A stretch of 64,000 bases of DNA, taken from NCBI RefSeq assembly GCF_040892615.1, contig NZ_JBFRYC010000002.1, positions 372,001 to 436,000 on the forward strand, read 5' to 3'. The notes beneath the pieces were generated by a model. That model searched no databases and was not told the DNA's origin. It saw only the letters and a program-made list of their open reading frames with translations. Both the position numbers and the translations under genes were made by a program. Positions 26,272 through 34,786 of the stretch are shown piece by piece. Each line of letters begins with the position of its first letter. The stretch's first letter is position 1. The DNA comes from Thioclava arctica. Lineage in GTDB: Bacteria > Pseudomonadota > Alphaproteobacteria > Rhodobacterales > Rhodobacteraceae.

Positions 26272-26480
26272 CCAAACGCCTGAAACTGACCCGCCGCTTT
26301 CCCGTCGCCATGACAAACGATGCTTATCGTCGCCTCAACCGCTTTGCTCAAGAAGCCGAGATCACGCCGGACGAGGCCTTGACCTTCCTCTTTGAACATT
26401 TCAATTCGGTGACCCATCAAGAGAACCTCACCCACAGGTTGCGGCTGTTCAAGGCGGAATTGCCAGAGCGCAAAGCCTAG
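26268..26480 (+). CDS. Small hypothetical protein coupled to GFA gene
   Basis: A 70-residue basic protein (begins MTKRLKLTRRFPVAMTNDAY). It contains an AYRRLNRFAQEAEITPDEALTF-like helix-turn-helix or ribbon-helix-helix-like pattern, which may bind DNA. ATG overlaps the GFA stop by 4 bases. No family recognised. Confidence 0.6.
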   Translation: MTKRLKLTRRFPVAMTNDAYRRLNRFAQEAEITPDEALTFLFEHFNSVTHQENLTHRLRLFKAELPERKA

Positions 26481-26496
26481 GCGCGAAAGGTCCGAT

Positions 26497-27027
26497 ATGC
26501 CTCGTCTGCTTCTTGCAACTGCGCTTTGTCTCGCGACCAGCCTGCCTGCCCTTGCCTTCGATGCGTCAGATCGCAATGCGATCACCCAAGAGGCGGCGGG
26601 TTTCGTGCGCGCGGTGCAAGACAAGAACTATGACGTGTTTTTTGACACCGTGCCGCCAAAGATGATGCGCGCCCTTGCCTCGCAATCGGGCGTGGGGGTC
26701 GATGCGCTGGAAGGCCAGATGGAAACGCAGATTAAAAAGGCGATGGCCCCCGTGGTGATCGACAGTTTCTCCATGGATGTCGCCGCGATGCAAAGCGGGC
26801 AAACCAAGGCGGGGCGCGCCTATGCGACAATCCCGACCACCTCGGTTCTGGAACTGCCCGCACGCGGCAAGCTGCGGCGCGACGACACCACTTTGGCGCT
26901 GCAAGACAATGCCGAATGGTATCTGATCCGCCTCGACAGCCCCACGCAGCTTCGCCTGTTGCGCAAAACCTACCCGGATTTTCAGGGTATTACCTTTCCC
27001 AAAGCCACGGAAGTGGTGGTGCAATAG
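26497..27027 (+). CDS. Periplasmic hypothetical protein
   Basis: A 176-residue exported protein. The signal peptide (MPRLLLATALCLATSLPALA) is followed by a helical first half and a beta-rich second half, with the ending DSPTQLRLLRKTYPDFQGI. The shape suggests an NTF2-like or DUF-type fold, but no family can be named. AAAGG precedes the start, 16 bases after the small upstream gene, so the three genes from 25816 probably form one unit. Confidence 0.7.
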   Translation: MPRLLLATALCLATSLPALAFDASDRNAITQEAAGFVRAVQDKNYDVFFDTVPPKMMRALASQSGVGVDALEGQMETQIKKAMAPVVIDSFSMDVAAMQSGQTKAGRAYATIPTTSVLELPARGKLRRDDTTLALQDNAEWYLIRLDSPTQLRLLRKTYPDFQGITFPKATEVVVQ

Positions 27028-27062
27028 GTCGGCCAGTTCACCTTCATTTCACCTTTCGCAAC

Positions 27063-27087
27063 GGAACGTCGCGCGCGCTCTCGCGTT
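27063..27087 (+). promoter_or_regulatory. EcfG-like promoter upstream of glutathione transferase gene
   Basis: GGAAC (27063-27067) and CGTT (27084-27087) are separated by exactly 16 bases, the consensus of alphaproteobacterial general-stress sigma factor EcfG. The predicted transcription start lies about 95 bases before the glutathione transferase ATG. An inverted repeat ACGTCGCG ... CGCGACGT (27066-27098) overlaps the element. Confidence 0.5.
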
Positions 27088-27191
27088 AGACGCGACGTCG
27101 TGATGGAATGACGTTGCGGCGAAACGCCTGCAAGGGGCTTACGTTCGCGTCACTTAATCGCCAGATTATGGGCAGACGAGGGGGAGGTCGC

Positions 27192-27818
27192 ATGACCGCA
27201 AAACTGTATTGCTTTGGAGAATCGGGCAACGCCTACAAGGCGGCGCTGACGATGGAGCTGGCCGGCTATGACTGGCAGCCGCACTATGTCGACTTCTTTA
27301 ACGGCGAGTCGCGCAGCCCAGAGTTTCGCGCGCTCAACGAGATGGGCGAGGCCCCTGTTTTCGTCGAGGGCGATCTGACGCTCACACAATCCAGCCTGAT
27401 CCAGCTACATATCGCGGAAAAAACCGGCAAGTTTCTGGCCGATGACCGCAATGAAATGATGCGCTGGCTGTTCTGGGACGCTCAGAAAGGGTCAGGCCAG
27501 CAAGGCAGCTTGCGGTTCTTGATGAACTTCCTGCCCGAGGACAAGCGCCCGACCGAGGCGATCAAATGGCTCAAGGGGCGGGTGCTCGCCGCGCTGGCCA
27601 CACTTGAAACCCATCTTGAAGGCCGCGACTGGATCGTGGGCACTACCCCGTCAATCGCCGATTTCGCCTGCTGCGGCTATCTCTACTACCCCGAGCCTTT
27701 CGGCTTCGAGCGTAAAGATTTCCCCAATATCGACCGTTGGTTAGACAGCATCTCTGCCCTGCCCGGTTGGAAACACCCCTATGATTTGATGCCCGGCAAT
27801 CCGTCTGACCGGGCGTGA
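27192..27818 (+). CDS. Glutathione S-transferase family protein
   Basis: A 208-residue cytosolic transferase. The N-terminal thioredoxin-like domain begins KLYCFGESGNAYKAAL and includes NEMGEAPVFVEGDLTLTQSS, the glutathione-binding Pro/Ser-rich stretch. The C-terminal helical domain holds the N-capping-type motif PSIADFACCGYLYY. GGGGGAGG precedes the start. It sits 9 bases upstream of the thiolase gene and is probably co-transcribed with the beta-oxidation genes, while an EcfG-like promoter may also drive it. Confidence 0.85.
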   Translation: MTAKLYCFGESGNAYKAALTMELAGYDWQPHYVDFFNGESRSPEFRALNEMGEAPVFVEGDLTLTQSSLIQLHIAEKTGKFLADDRNEMMRWLFWDAQKGSGQQGSLRFLMNFLPEDKRPTEAIKWLKGRVLAALATLETHLEGRDWIVGTTPSIADFACCGYLYYPEPFGFERKDFPNIDRWLDSISALPGWKHPYDLMPGNPSDRA

Positions 27819-27827
27819 GGAGGAACC

Positions 27828-29039
27828 ATGACAGACGCCTATATTTATGACGCAGCACGCACCCCGCGTGGCAAGGGCCGCAAGGATGGATCGCTGCACG
27901 AGGTCACCTCGGTGGCGCTTTCGGCGCGGTTGCTGAACGCCATCAAAGAGCGCAACGGCCTTGAGGGCCACGCGGTCGAAGACGTGATCTGGGGCAATGC
28001 CACGCAGGTCATGGAACAGGGCGGTTGTCTTGCGCGCTCGGCAGTCTTGCTGAGCGATCTTGATGAACGCATCCCCGGCCTGTCGATCAACCGCTTTTGC
28101 GCTTCGGCGATGGAGGCCGTGAACCTCGCTGCCAACCAGATCAAGGGCGGCGCTGGCAATGGCTATATCGCGGGCGGCGTCGAGATGATGAGCCGCGTTG
28201 CGATGGGCTCGGACGGGGCGGCGATCGCCGTTGACCCGCAGCTGGCGATGAAAACCTATTTCGTCCCGCAGGGTATTTCGGCTGACATTATCGCCACCGA
28301 ATACGGATTTAGCCGCGAAGACGTAGACGCGCTGGGTGTTGAAAGCCAGCGTCGCGCCATTGAGGCGATCAAGGACAACCGTTTTGCCAAATCGATCGTG
28401 CCAGTTCTCGATCAGAACGGCTTGGTCATTCTTGATCACGACGAATTCCCGCGTCCGGGCACCACGATGGAAACCTTGGGCGCGCTGAAACCGAGCTTCA
28501 AGGATATGGGCGAGGTAATGCCGGGCTTCGATAAAATCGCGATGCTGAAATACCCACATCTCGATCACATCAACCACGTCCACCATGCGGGCAACTCCTC
28601 GGGCATCGTGGATGGTGCCTCGGCGATCCTGATTGGCAACAAGGAATTCGGCGAGGCGCATGGCCTCAAGCCGCGCGCCCGCATCCGCGCCACCGCCAAG
28701 ATCGGCACCGATCCCACGATCATGCTGACTGGCCCCGTGCCAGTCACCGAGAAGATCCTGAAAGACAGCGGCATGTCGATTTCCGACATCGACCTGTTCG
28801 AGGTCAACGAGGCCTTCGCCGCCGTCGTGCTGCGCTTCATGCAGTTCTTCAATGTCGATGCGAGCAAGGTGAACGTGAACGGCGGCGCGATCGCGCTGGG
28901 TCACCCGCTGGGCGCGACAGGCGCAATCATCATCGGCACGCTTCTGGATGAACTGGAACGGCGCGACCTGAGCACTGGTCTGGCAACGCTTTGCGTGGCC
29001 TCCGGCATGGGTGCGGCCACCATCATCGAGCGCGTGTGA
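27828..29039 (+). CDS. fadA: Acetyl-CoA C-acyltransferase (thiolase)
   Basis: Cleaves 3-ketoacyl-CoA in the last step of beta-oxidation. The 403-residue protein has the active-site Cys in SINRFCASAMEAVN, the FEVNEAFA motif, NVNGGAIALGHPLGATGA with the catalytic His, and the second Cys in LATLCVASGMGAAT. AGGAGG is upstream. fadB follows after 11 bases, giving the usual FadA-FadB trifunctional complex gene pair. Confidence 0.93.
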   Translation: MTDAYIYDAARTPRGKGRKDGSLHEVTSVALSARLLNAIKERNGLEGHAVEDVIWGNATQVMEQGGCLARSAVLLSDLDERIPGLSINRFCASAMEAVNLAANQIKGGAGNGYIAGGVEMMSRVAMGSDGAAIAVDPQLAMKTYFVPQGISADIIATEYGFSREDVDALGVESQRRAIEAIKDNRFAKSIVPVLDQNGLVILDHDEFPRPGTTMETLGALKPSFKDMGEVMPGFDKIAMLKYPHLDHINHVHHAGNSSGIVDGASAILIGNKEFGEAHGLKPRARIRATAKIGTDPTIMLTGPVPVTEKILKDSGMSISDIDLFEVNEAFAAVVLRFMQFFNVDASKVNVNGGAIALGHPLGATGAIIIGTLLDELERRDLSTGLATLCVASGMGAATIIERV

Positions 29040-29050
29040 GGGAGGGACAA

Positions 29051-31240
29051 ATGGCTGATTTCAAATACGAACTGGGCAGCGACGGCGTTGCCATCATCAC
29101 TTGGGACGTGCCCGAGAAATCGATGAACGTGATGAGCATGGAGGGGTTCAAACTCCTCGATAGCTTCATCGACACCGCGCTGGCCGATGACGCCTGCAAG
29201 GGCGTGGTCATCACCTCGGGCAAGCCCGATTTTGCGGGCGGGATGGATCTCAATGTCATCGCGCAGATGCGCGAAGGCGGCGCGCAGGCGATCTTTGATG
29301 GCGTGATGAGCATGCACCACGTCCTGCGTAAGATTGAGCGCGCCGGGATGGACCCGAAGACCAACAAAGGCGGCAAGCCGATTGCAGCCGCCCTACCCGG
29401 CACTGCGCTCGGGATCGGGCTGGAGCTGCCGCTCTCGACCCATCGCATCTTTGCCGCCGACAATCCCAAGGCCAAGATCGGCCTGCCCGAAATCATGGTC
29501 GGTATCTTCCCCGGCGGTGGCGGCACGACCCGTCTCGCGCGCAAGCTTGGTGCGATGGTCGCGGCCCCCTTCCTGCTGGAAGGCAAGCTGTCTGACCCGA
29601 AAAAGGCCAAAGCTGCTGGCCTGATCGACGAAGTGGTCGATGATCCGGTCGCGGCTGCGAAAGACTGGGTCTTGAATGCCAAGGACGCCGATCTGGTGAA
29701 ACCTTGGGATGCCAAGGGCTACAAAATGCCCGGCGGCGCGCCCTATCACCCGGCGGGTTTCATGACCTTTGTCGGGGCTTCCGCGATGGTGCATGGCAAG
29801 ACCGCAGGCGTCTACCCTGCCGCCAAGGCGCTGTTGTCCGCGGTTTACGAGGGCGCGCTGGTGCCCTTTGATCAGGCCATCAAGATTGAGGCGCGCTGGT
29901 TCACCAATGTGCTGCTTAACCCGTCCTCGACGGCGATGATCCGGTCGCTCTTCATCAACAAGGGCGCGCTGGAAAAAGGCGCGAACCGTCCTGACGCCCC
30001 CGATCAGACCGTGAAAAAGGTCGGCATTCTGGGTGCGGGCATGATGGGGGCAGGGATTGCCTATGTCAGCGCCGTGGCCGGTATCGAAGTCGTGCTGATC
30101 GACAACGCCCAAGAGGCCGCCGATCGCGGGAAATCCTATTCCGAGGGCATTCTCGACAAGGGGATTTCGCGCAAGAAGGTCACCGAAGAGAAGAAAGCCC
30201 AAGTGCTGGGCCGCATCACCGCGACCACGGATTACGCCGCCCTTGAGGGCTGCGATCTGATCGTCGAGGCGGTGTTCGAGGATATGGGCGTCAAGGCCGA
30301 GGTCACCAAGAAGACCGAAGCCGTGATCCCGTCGGATGCGATCTTCGCTACCAACACCTCGACCCTGCCGATCACCGAGCTGGCCAAGGCCAGCGCACGT
30401 CCCGAGCAGTTCATCGGCATTCACTTCTTCTCGCCGGTGGACAAAATGCTGCTGGTCGAGATCATCAAGGGGGCGAAAACCGGGCCGGTGGCCGTGGCCA
30501 AGGCGCTCGATTTCGTGCGCCAGATCCGCAAGACGCCGATCGTCGTGAACGATGCGCGCTTCTTCTATGCCAACCGCTGCATCATTCCCTATATCAACGA
30601 AGGTATTCGGATGCTGGCAGAGGGCGTGAACCCGACGCTGGTTGAACATGCCGCGACACAGGTGGGTCTGCCGCTGGGGCCGCTGCAACTGGTGGATGAG
30701 ACCTCGATTGATCTGGGCGTCAAAATCGCCAAGGCGACCAAAGCAGCGATGGGCGATGCCTACCCGGATGGGGCCGTCGATGATGTGCTGTTCTGGATGG
30801 CCGATCAGGGCCGGATGGGGCGCAAATCCAATGCGGGCTTTTACGAGTATGACGACAAGGGCAAGCGTCAGGGCCTTTGGTCCGGGCTCGATGCCAAATT
30901 CCCGCGCGCCGATGAGCAGCCTGATGTGCATCACGTCCAGCACCGCTTGCTGATGGCGCAGGTTCTCGAGGCCGTGCGCGCGTTTGAACAAGGCGTGCTG
31001 GAAGATATCCGCGAGGGAGACGTGGGCGCGATCCTTGGCTGGGGCTTTGCGCCATGGTCGGGTGGCCCGTTCTCTTGGCTCGATATCCTTGGCGCGGGGA
31101 AAGCGGTCGAGATTTGCGACGCGCTGACCGCCCAATACGGTGCGCGCTTTGAGGCTCCGGCCCTGCTGCGCGACATCGCCGCCAAGGGCGACACGTTCTA
31201 TGGCCGCTTTGGCAAAGGTCAGGCTGCGAAAGCCGCCTGA
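29051..31240 (+). CDS. fadB: 3-hydroxyacyl-CoA dehydrogenase / enoyl-CoA hydratase (FadB)
   Basis: Multifunctional alpha subunit of beta-oxidation, 729 residues. The N-terminal crotonase domain (about 1-300) has the oxyanion-hole regions DFAGGMDLNV and EIMVGIFPGGGGTTRLAR with its catalytic Glu. The NAD domain starts near residue 318 (VGILGAGMMGAGIAYVSA). It continues with FATNTSTLPITELA, GIHFFSPVDKMLLVEI and FYANRCIIPYINEG. GGGAGGG precedes the start. Downstream of thiolase in the same unit; a strong terminator follows. Confidence 0.94.
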   Translation: MADFKYELGSDGVAIITWDVPEKSMNVMSMEGFKLLDSFIDTALADDACKGVVITSGKPDFAGGMDLNVIAQMREGGAQAIFDGVMSMHHVLRKIERAGMDPKTNKGGKPIAAALPGTALGIGLELPLSTHRIFAADNPKAKIGLPEIMVGIFPGGGGTTRLARKLGAMVAAPFLLEGKLSDPKKAKAAGLIDEVVDDPVAAAKDWVLNAKDADLVKPWDAKGYKMPGGAPYHPAGFMTFVGASAMVHGKTAGVYPAAKALLSAVYEGALVPFDQAIKIEARWFTNVLLNPSSTAMIRSLFINKGALEKGANRPDAPDQTVKKVGILGAGMMGAGIAYVSAVAGIEVVLIDNAQEAADRGKSYSEGILDKGISRKKVTEEKKAQVLGRITATTDYAALEGCDLIVEAVFEDMGVKAEVTKKTEAVIPSDAIFATNTSTLPITELAKASARPEQFIGIHFFSPVDKMLLVEIIKGAKTGPVAVAKALDFVRQIRKTPIVVNDARFFYANRCIIPYINEGIRMLAEGVNPTLVEHAATQVGLPLGPLQLVDETSIDLGVKIAKATKAAMGDAYPDGAVDDVLFWMADQGRMGRKSNAGFYEYDDKGKRQGLWSGLDAKFPRADEQPDVHHVQHRLLMAQVLEAVRAFEQGVLEDIREGDVGAILGWGFAPWSGGPFSWLDILGAGKAVEICDALTAQYGARFEAPALLRDIAAKGDTFYGRFGKGQAAKAA

Positions 31241-31301
31241 TCGCGACACGACAGACCGGGGCAAGGCGCGGTTCCCTGCTATTGCCCGGGTCAATATGAA
31301 G

Positions 31302-31331
31302 CGCCGGGGTCTGCAAAGGCCCCGGCGTTTT
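31302..31331 (+). terminator. Terminator of the fadA-fadB unit
   Basis: An 8-bp perfect stem CGCCGGGG / CCCCGGCG followed by TTTTC, 62 bases past fadB. Confidence 0.85.
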
Positions 31332-31357
31332 CATGCCGCCAAACCCGCAAACGCAAA

Positions 31358-31385
31358 CCGCCGCGCCCATTTCAGGGCGCGGCGG
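31358..31385 (-). terminator. Terminator of the Hint-domain gene
   Basis: An 11-bp perfect stem (CCGCCGCGCCC / GGGCGCGGCGG) with a 6-base loop. On the minus strand it is followed by TTTGCGTTTG. It lies 27 bases past the Hint gene stop. Confidence 0.75.
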
Positions 31386-31411
31386 CTTTGACTATCGGAA
31401 AAGCGGAGCGT

Positions 31412-32080
31412 TTATTCAGCGGCGTAAGCGTAGCTTTGGGCAATCATATCTTCGGCGATCATCTCCGCCACGATCGAGCGCGCCATTTCCAACGGCAGAG
31501 CCTCATACATTGCGGGGGTCGGCGCGATCATCGCATTCAAGCTCCCCGCATCAACCGAGCTGCAATGGATCATGCTGGTGCCATTGGCGTAGATCACCTC
31601 GTCGCGGGCAAATTCCAGCACGACAATTTCAACCTTTTGGTGCGGCGTGATGCGGTCAATTCCGCGATAGCCCTCAAGGGCGGCCGCCTGGACTAGTGCA
31701 AAGGGGTCGCCAAACACCGCCTCGGCCATATCGCTTTCGACAAGAACGGTTTGCTCGGGCAGCAAAAGCATCGCGGAGGCATTGCCCAACGCGCCGACGG
31801 GAACGGCGAGCGGTTGCAAATGACGCGGGCAGGAATTCGAACCAAGCCAAAACTGCGTGCGCTTGACGGCCACCACCGGGCGCGCGCCGTGATCGAAGGT
31901 CATCACCATGTCGCCCGCCACGATCCCCTCGACCGGGCGCCAGCCCATCTCGGTCGCAATCCGCGTGCCCGCCACAATCCCCCCGCTCTGGTTCACACCC
32001 GAGGCATGGCCCGAGGCGTTCGAAAAAATCTCGTCGAATTCGACAGCGTCGTTCCAAGCACTAGCGGCAGATGCGAACAT
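31412..32080 (-). CDS. Hint-domain protein lacking the nucleophilic cysteine
   Basis: A 222-residue protein with a Hint (hedgehog/intein) module: IVAGTRIATEMGWRPVEGIVAGDMVMTFDHGARPV, then a central region with the block motif LLPEQTVLVE and a C-terminal VYANGTSMIHC-like stretch. Canonical Hint domains begin with Cys or Ser immediately before this block; here that position is Gly34, so self-splicing by the usual route is not expected. No signal peptide. Rhodobacterales often carry several such proteins, possibly secreted by type I systems. GAAGGAAG precedes the start. Confidence 0.75.
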   Translation of the reverse strand: MFASAASAWNDAVEFDEIFSNASGHASGVNQSGGIVAGTRIATEMGWRPVEGIVAGDMVMTFDHGARPVVAVKRTQFWLGSNSCPRHLQPLAVPVGALGNASAMLLLPEQTVLVESDMAEAVFGDPFALVQAAALEGYRGIDRITPHQKVEIVVLEFARDEVIYANGTSMIHCSSVDAGSLNAMIAPTPAMYEALPLEMARSIVAEMIAEDMIAQSYAYAAE

Positions 32081-32096
32081 ATCCGTCTTCCTTCTG

Positions 32097-32113
32097 AAAA
32101 ACCCCGAAGGGGG
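32097..32113 (-). terminator. Weak hairpin with T-run upstream of the Hint gene
   Basis: On the minus strand CCCC-CTTC-GGGG is followed by TTTTT, ending 17 bases before the Hint start. It could end transcripts from the sulfotransferase gene upstream. The stem is only 4 bp, so support is limited. Confidence 0.35.
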
Positions 32114-32270
32114 CGTTTGCCGATGCGTTCAGTCCAAGCGATTCCCGAGATGTTTCGTGGGCGAGAAAACGGCGCAACAAAGGCATTGCGGCGAAGATCT
32201 GAACAGTTCAGGCAACATTCGCGTGATTGCTGCTTTAGAGGGTGCAATCAGCCACTTATTCGCTAACGGA

Positions 32271-32918
32271 TTAAAAAGAATACCCAAAGCGCGCGATGTC
32301 AGGTGCGCAAAGCCGAGCGACGAGCGCATGATCGGCGTCGCTGTAATAGCGCCGCCAGTCGCGTACCCGGCTTGATTCATTGGCCCTTGCAAAGGGGGTA
32401 ATGGCGAAACCCAGATGCGCCTCTAGGGGCGCGGCGTCTTGTTCGACATGCTCAAGGCGAAGGAACAGATCGCATCGCTCGGCCCCGTCCGGCCCGCGCA
32501 TATAGCTACCATAGGGCGCCGCCGCGATCGACGTCTGCATCTGCGGAGCCGCCAAAAACCCCGAGAAATCCTGCGCCTTGGCCAGCGTCACCGCCGGGTG
32601 GTCAAAGCTTTGCACGCGCAGCCAGTGATAATAGCTCACCAACCGATCCCACGGATTGCGCACCAGCGTGAAGGTGAAATAGCTGTGTGCCTCAGACGCG
32701 TCATACAGCCCGATCCCATCCGCCAGCGTGCTGTGCTTCCACAACCGCCCCGCCGTTTGCGCCCCCGCCAGCCGCCCCTTGCGGCGGCGCGCCTTGGGCG
32801 TATCCCCGATCAGGATATCGTCGGCCATGGCGCGCGCCTCCAGCGCCAGCGCCAGCGCCGTGCCCCCCGTCTTGGGGATATGAACAAAGATATAGCGGCG
32901 GCCATGCGAGACGATCAT
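32271..32918 (-). CDS. Sulfotransferase family 2 domain protein
   Basis: A 215-residue PAPS-dependent sulfotransferase-like protein. The 5'-phosphosulfate motif is IFVHIPKTGGTALA near the N-terminus and the 3'-phosphate motif is TFTLVRNPWDRLVSYYHW near the middle. The start at 32918 (MIVSHGRRY) is used because the fold begins there; longer frames upstream have no similarity and lie across the promoter region. The acceptor, perhaps a surface glycan, is unknown. Divergent from the acyl-CoA ligase. Confidence 0.85.
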   Translation of the reverse strand: MIVSHGRRYIFVHIPKTGGTALALALEARAMADDILIGDTPKARRRKGRLAGAQTAGRLWKHSTLADGIGLYDASEAHSYFTFTLVRNPWDRLVSYYHWLRVQSFDHPAVTLAKAQDFSGFLAAPQMQTSIAAAPYGSYMRGPDGAERCDLFLRLEHVEQDAAPLEAHLGFAITPFARANESSRVRDWRRYYSDADHALVARLCAPDIARFGYSF

Positions 32919-33025
32919 AGGCGCAACTCTAGTGGCAAGTGTGATCGACGAAAAGCGCCACGCCCCCTTCACATTCCTGCGCGAGAGGCAATAAATGCGC
33001 AAGGATATTACCGGAGGAGGATTGC

Positions 33026-34663
33026 ATGGGCTGGCTTGCCGACGAAACAGGGCTGGAGAAATGCGCGGCGAACTATGTTGCGCTGACGCCCTTGTCCCAT
33101 CTGAACCGCGCCCTCGAGGTCTTTCCCGAACGCACCGCGCTGATCTACGGGACACGCCAGCTGTCTTACGTCGATTACCACGCGCGCGTCAGCCAGCTTG
33201 CCTCGGCGCTCAGGGCGCGCGGGATTGAGCCGGGCGATGTGGTGGCCACGCTGCTGCCAAACACCCTGCCCCAGGTCGAGGCCCATTTCGGCGTGCCCGC
33301 CTGCGGGGCGATCCTGAATGCGATCAACACCCGGCTCGATGTGGCAACCATCGCCTATATCTTTGAACATGGCGGCGCGAAAATCGTGCTGTGCGACACC
33401 GCGTTTTTGCCGCTTGCCGAAGAGGCGCTCAAGGCGATGTCCGGTCCCGCACCCCAGATCATTGAGGTCGCCGACCCCGAGCACGGATTCGAGCCGACCG
33501 ACCATTATCTGGAATACGAGGATCTGCTGGCCAAAGGCGACCCGCTATTTGACTGGATCATGCCGCAGGATGAATGGGAGAGCATCGCGCTCAACTATAC
33601 TTCAGGCACGACGGGGCGCCCCAAGGGCGTTGTCTATCACCATCGCGGCGCGCATCTGTCCACCATTGGCAATATGATCGCGTGGCGGATGCAGCTTTAC
33701 CCGGTGCTGCTGACCATCGTGCCGCTGTTTCACTGCAATAGCTGGACCCATGCCTGGATGGTGCCGATGCTGGGGGGCACGGTGGTGTGCTGTCGCGATG
33801 TCACCGCAAAAGCGATCTATGACGCGATCGCCGATCATGGCGTGAGCCATTTCGGCGGCGCGCCGATCGTTCTCAACACCATCGTCAACGCCAAAGAATC
33901 CGACCGCCGCGCCTTTGATCATACCGTCGAGGTGTTCACCGCAGGCGCACCGCCCCCTGCCTCGACCCTCGCCGCGGTCGAACCGCTCGGCTTCAACGTC
34001 ACGCAAACCTACGGGCTGACGGAAACCTACGGCCCCTCGGTCGAATGCACCTGGAAACCCGCATGGGAGAGCGCAGAGGCCGAGGAACGCGCCAGTCTCA
34101 AGGCGCGCACCGGCATGATGATGGCGATGATGGAGACGGTGACCGTGCATGATCACGGCAGTGAGGTGGCGCGCGATGCCTCGCATTTGGGCGAGATCGT
34201 GATGCGCGGCAATATGGTGATGAAGGGCTATTACAAAAATCCGCAAGCCACCCGCGAAGCGTTTGAGGGCGGCGTGTTCCATTCCGGCGATATCGCGTTT
34301 CTGCACGAAGACGGCTACATCAAGATCACGGATCGCGCGAAGGACATCATCATTTCGGGGGGCGAAAACGTCTCGTCGGTTGAGGTCGAGGGCGTGATCG
34401 CCGCCCATCCGGCCGTGTCGCTGGCCTCAGTCGTGGCCAAGCCGGACGAGAAATGGGGCGAGGTGCCCTGCGCGTTTGTCGAGCTCAAAGACGGGGCCGA
34501 GGCCACCGAGGCCGAGATCATCCAGTTCTGCCGCGAACGCCTTGCGGGTTTCAAGACACCCAAGCGCGTGATGTTTGCCGATCTGCCCAAGACATCGACC
34601 GGCAAGATTCAGAAATTCGAACTGCGCGCCGTGGCCAAATTGCTGGATCAGGACCAAGGCTGA
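33026..34663 (+). CDS. AMP-dependent acyl-CoA synthetase (DmdB-like)
   Basis: Activates a carboxylic acid to its CoA thioester through an acyl-adenylate. The 545-residue protein has the P-loop-like YTSGTTGRPKGVVYHHRG, the adenine motif QTYGLTETYGP, the A8 hinge motif ITDRAKDIIISGGENVSSVE, and the C-terminal Lys in TSTGKIQKFELR. Length and motifs fit medium-chain ligases including DmdB, which acts on methylmercaptopropionate in marine relatives; the substrate cannot be fixed by eye. GGAGGAGG is upstream. Confidence 0.9.
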   Translation: MGWLADETGLEKCAANYVALTPLSHLNRALEVFPERTALIYGTRQLSYVDYHARVSQLASALRARGIEPGDVVATLLPNTLPQVEAHFGVPACGAILNAINTRLDVATIAYIFEHGGAKIVLCDTAFLPLAEEALKAMSGPAPQIIEVADPEHGFEPTDHYLEYEDLLAKGDPLFDWIMPQDEWESIALNYTSGTTGRPKGVVYHHRGAHLSTIGNMIAWRMQLYPVLLTIVPLFHCNSWTHAWMVPMLGGTVVCCRDVTAKAIYDAIADHGVSHFGGAPIVLNTIVNAKESDRRAFDHTVEVFTAGAPPPASTLAAVEPLGFNVTQTYGLTETYGPSVECTWKPAWESAEAEERASLKARTGMMMAMMETVTVHDHGSEVARDASHLGEIVMRGNMVMKGYYKNPQATREAFEGGVFHSGDIAFLHEDGYIKITDRAKDIIISGGENVSSVEVEGVIAAHPAVSLASVVAKPDEKWGEVPCAFVELKDGAEATEAEIIQFCRERLAGFKTPKRVMFADLPKTSTGKIQKFELRAVAKLLDQDQG

Positions 34664-34786
34664 GCTTGGGCGCGGCGCGGAGTGGTCTGCGCCGCCAAAC
34701 CCGACATCTGGCCAAACCCGGCATCTGATTGACGCATCGGCAGGATCGGCTATCCTGCACGTTAACAAGAGCAGTAACAGGTCCCA

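Noticed and set aside
29393..31294. A 633-codon open frame antisense to fadB
   Set aside because: It lies opposite the clear FadB motifs; long antisense frames are common in high-GC DNA with strong third-position bias. The product is Arg/His-rich and has no recognisable domain.
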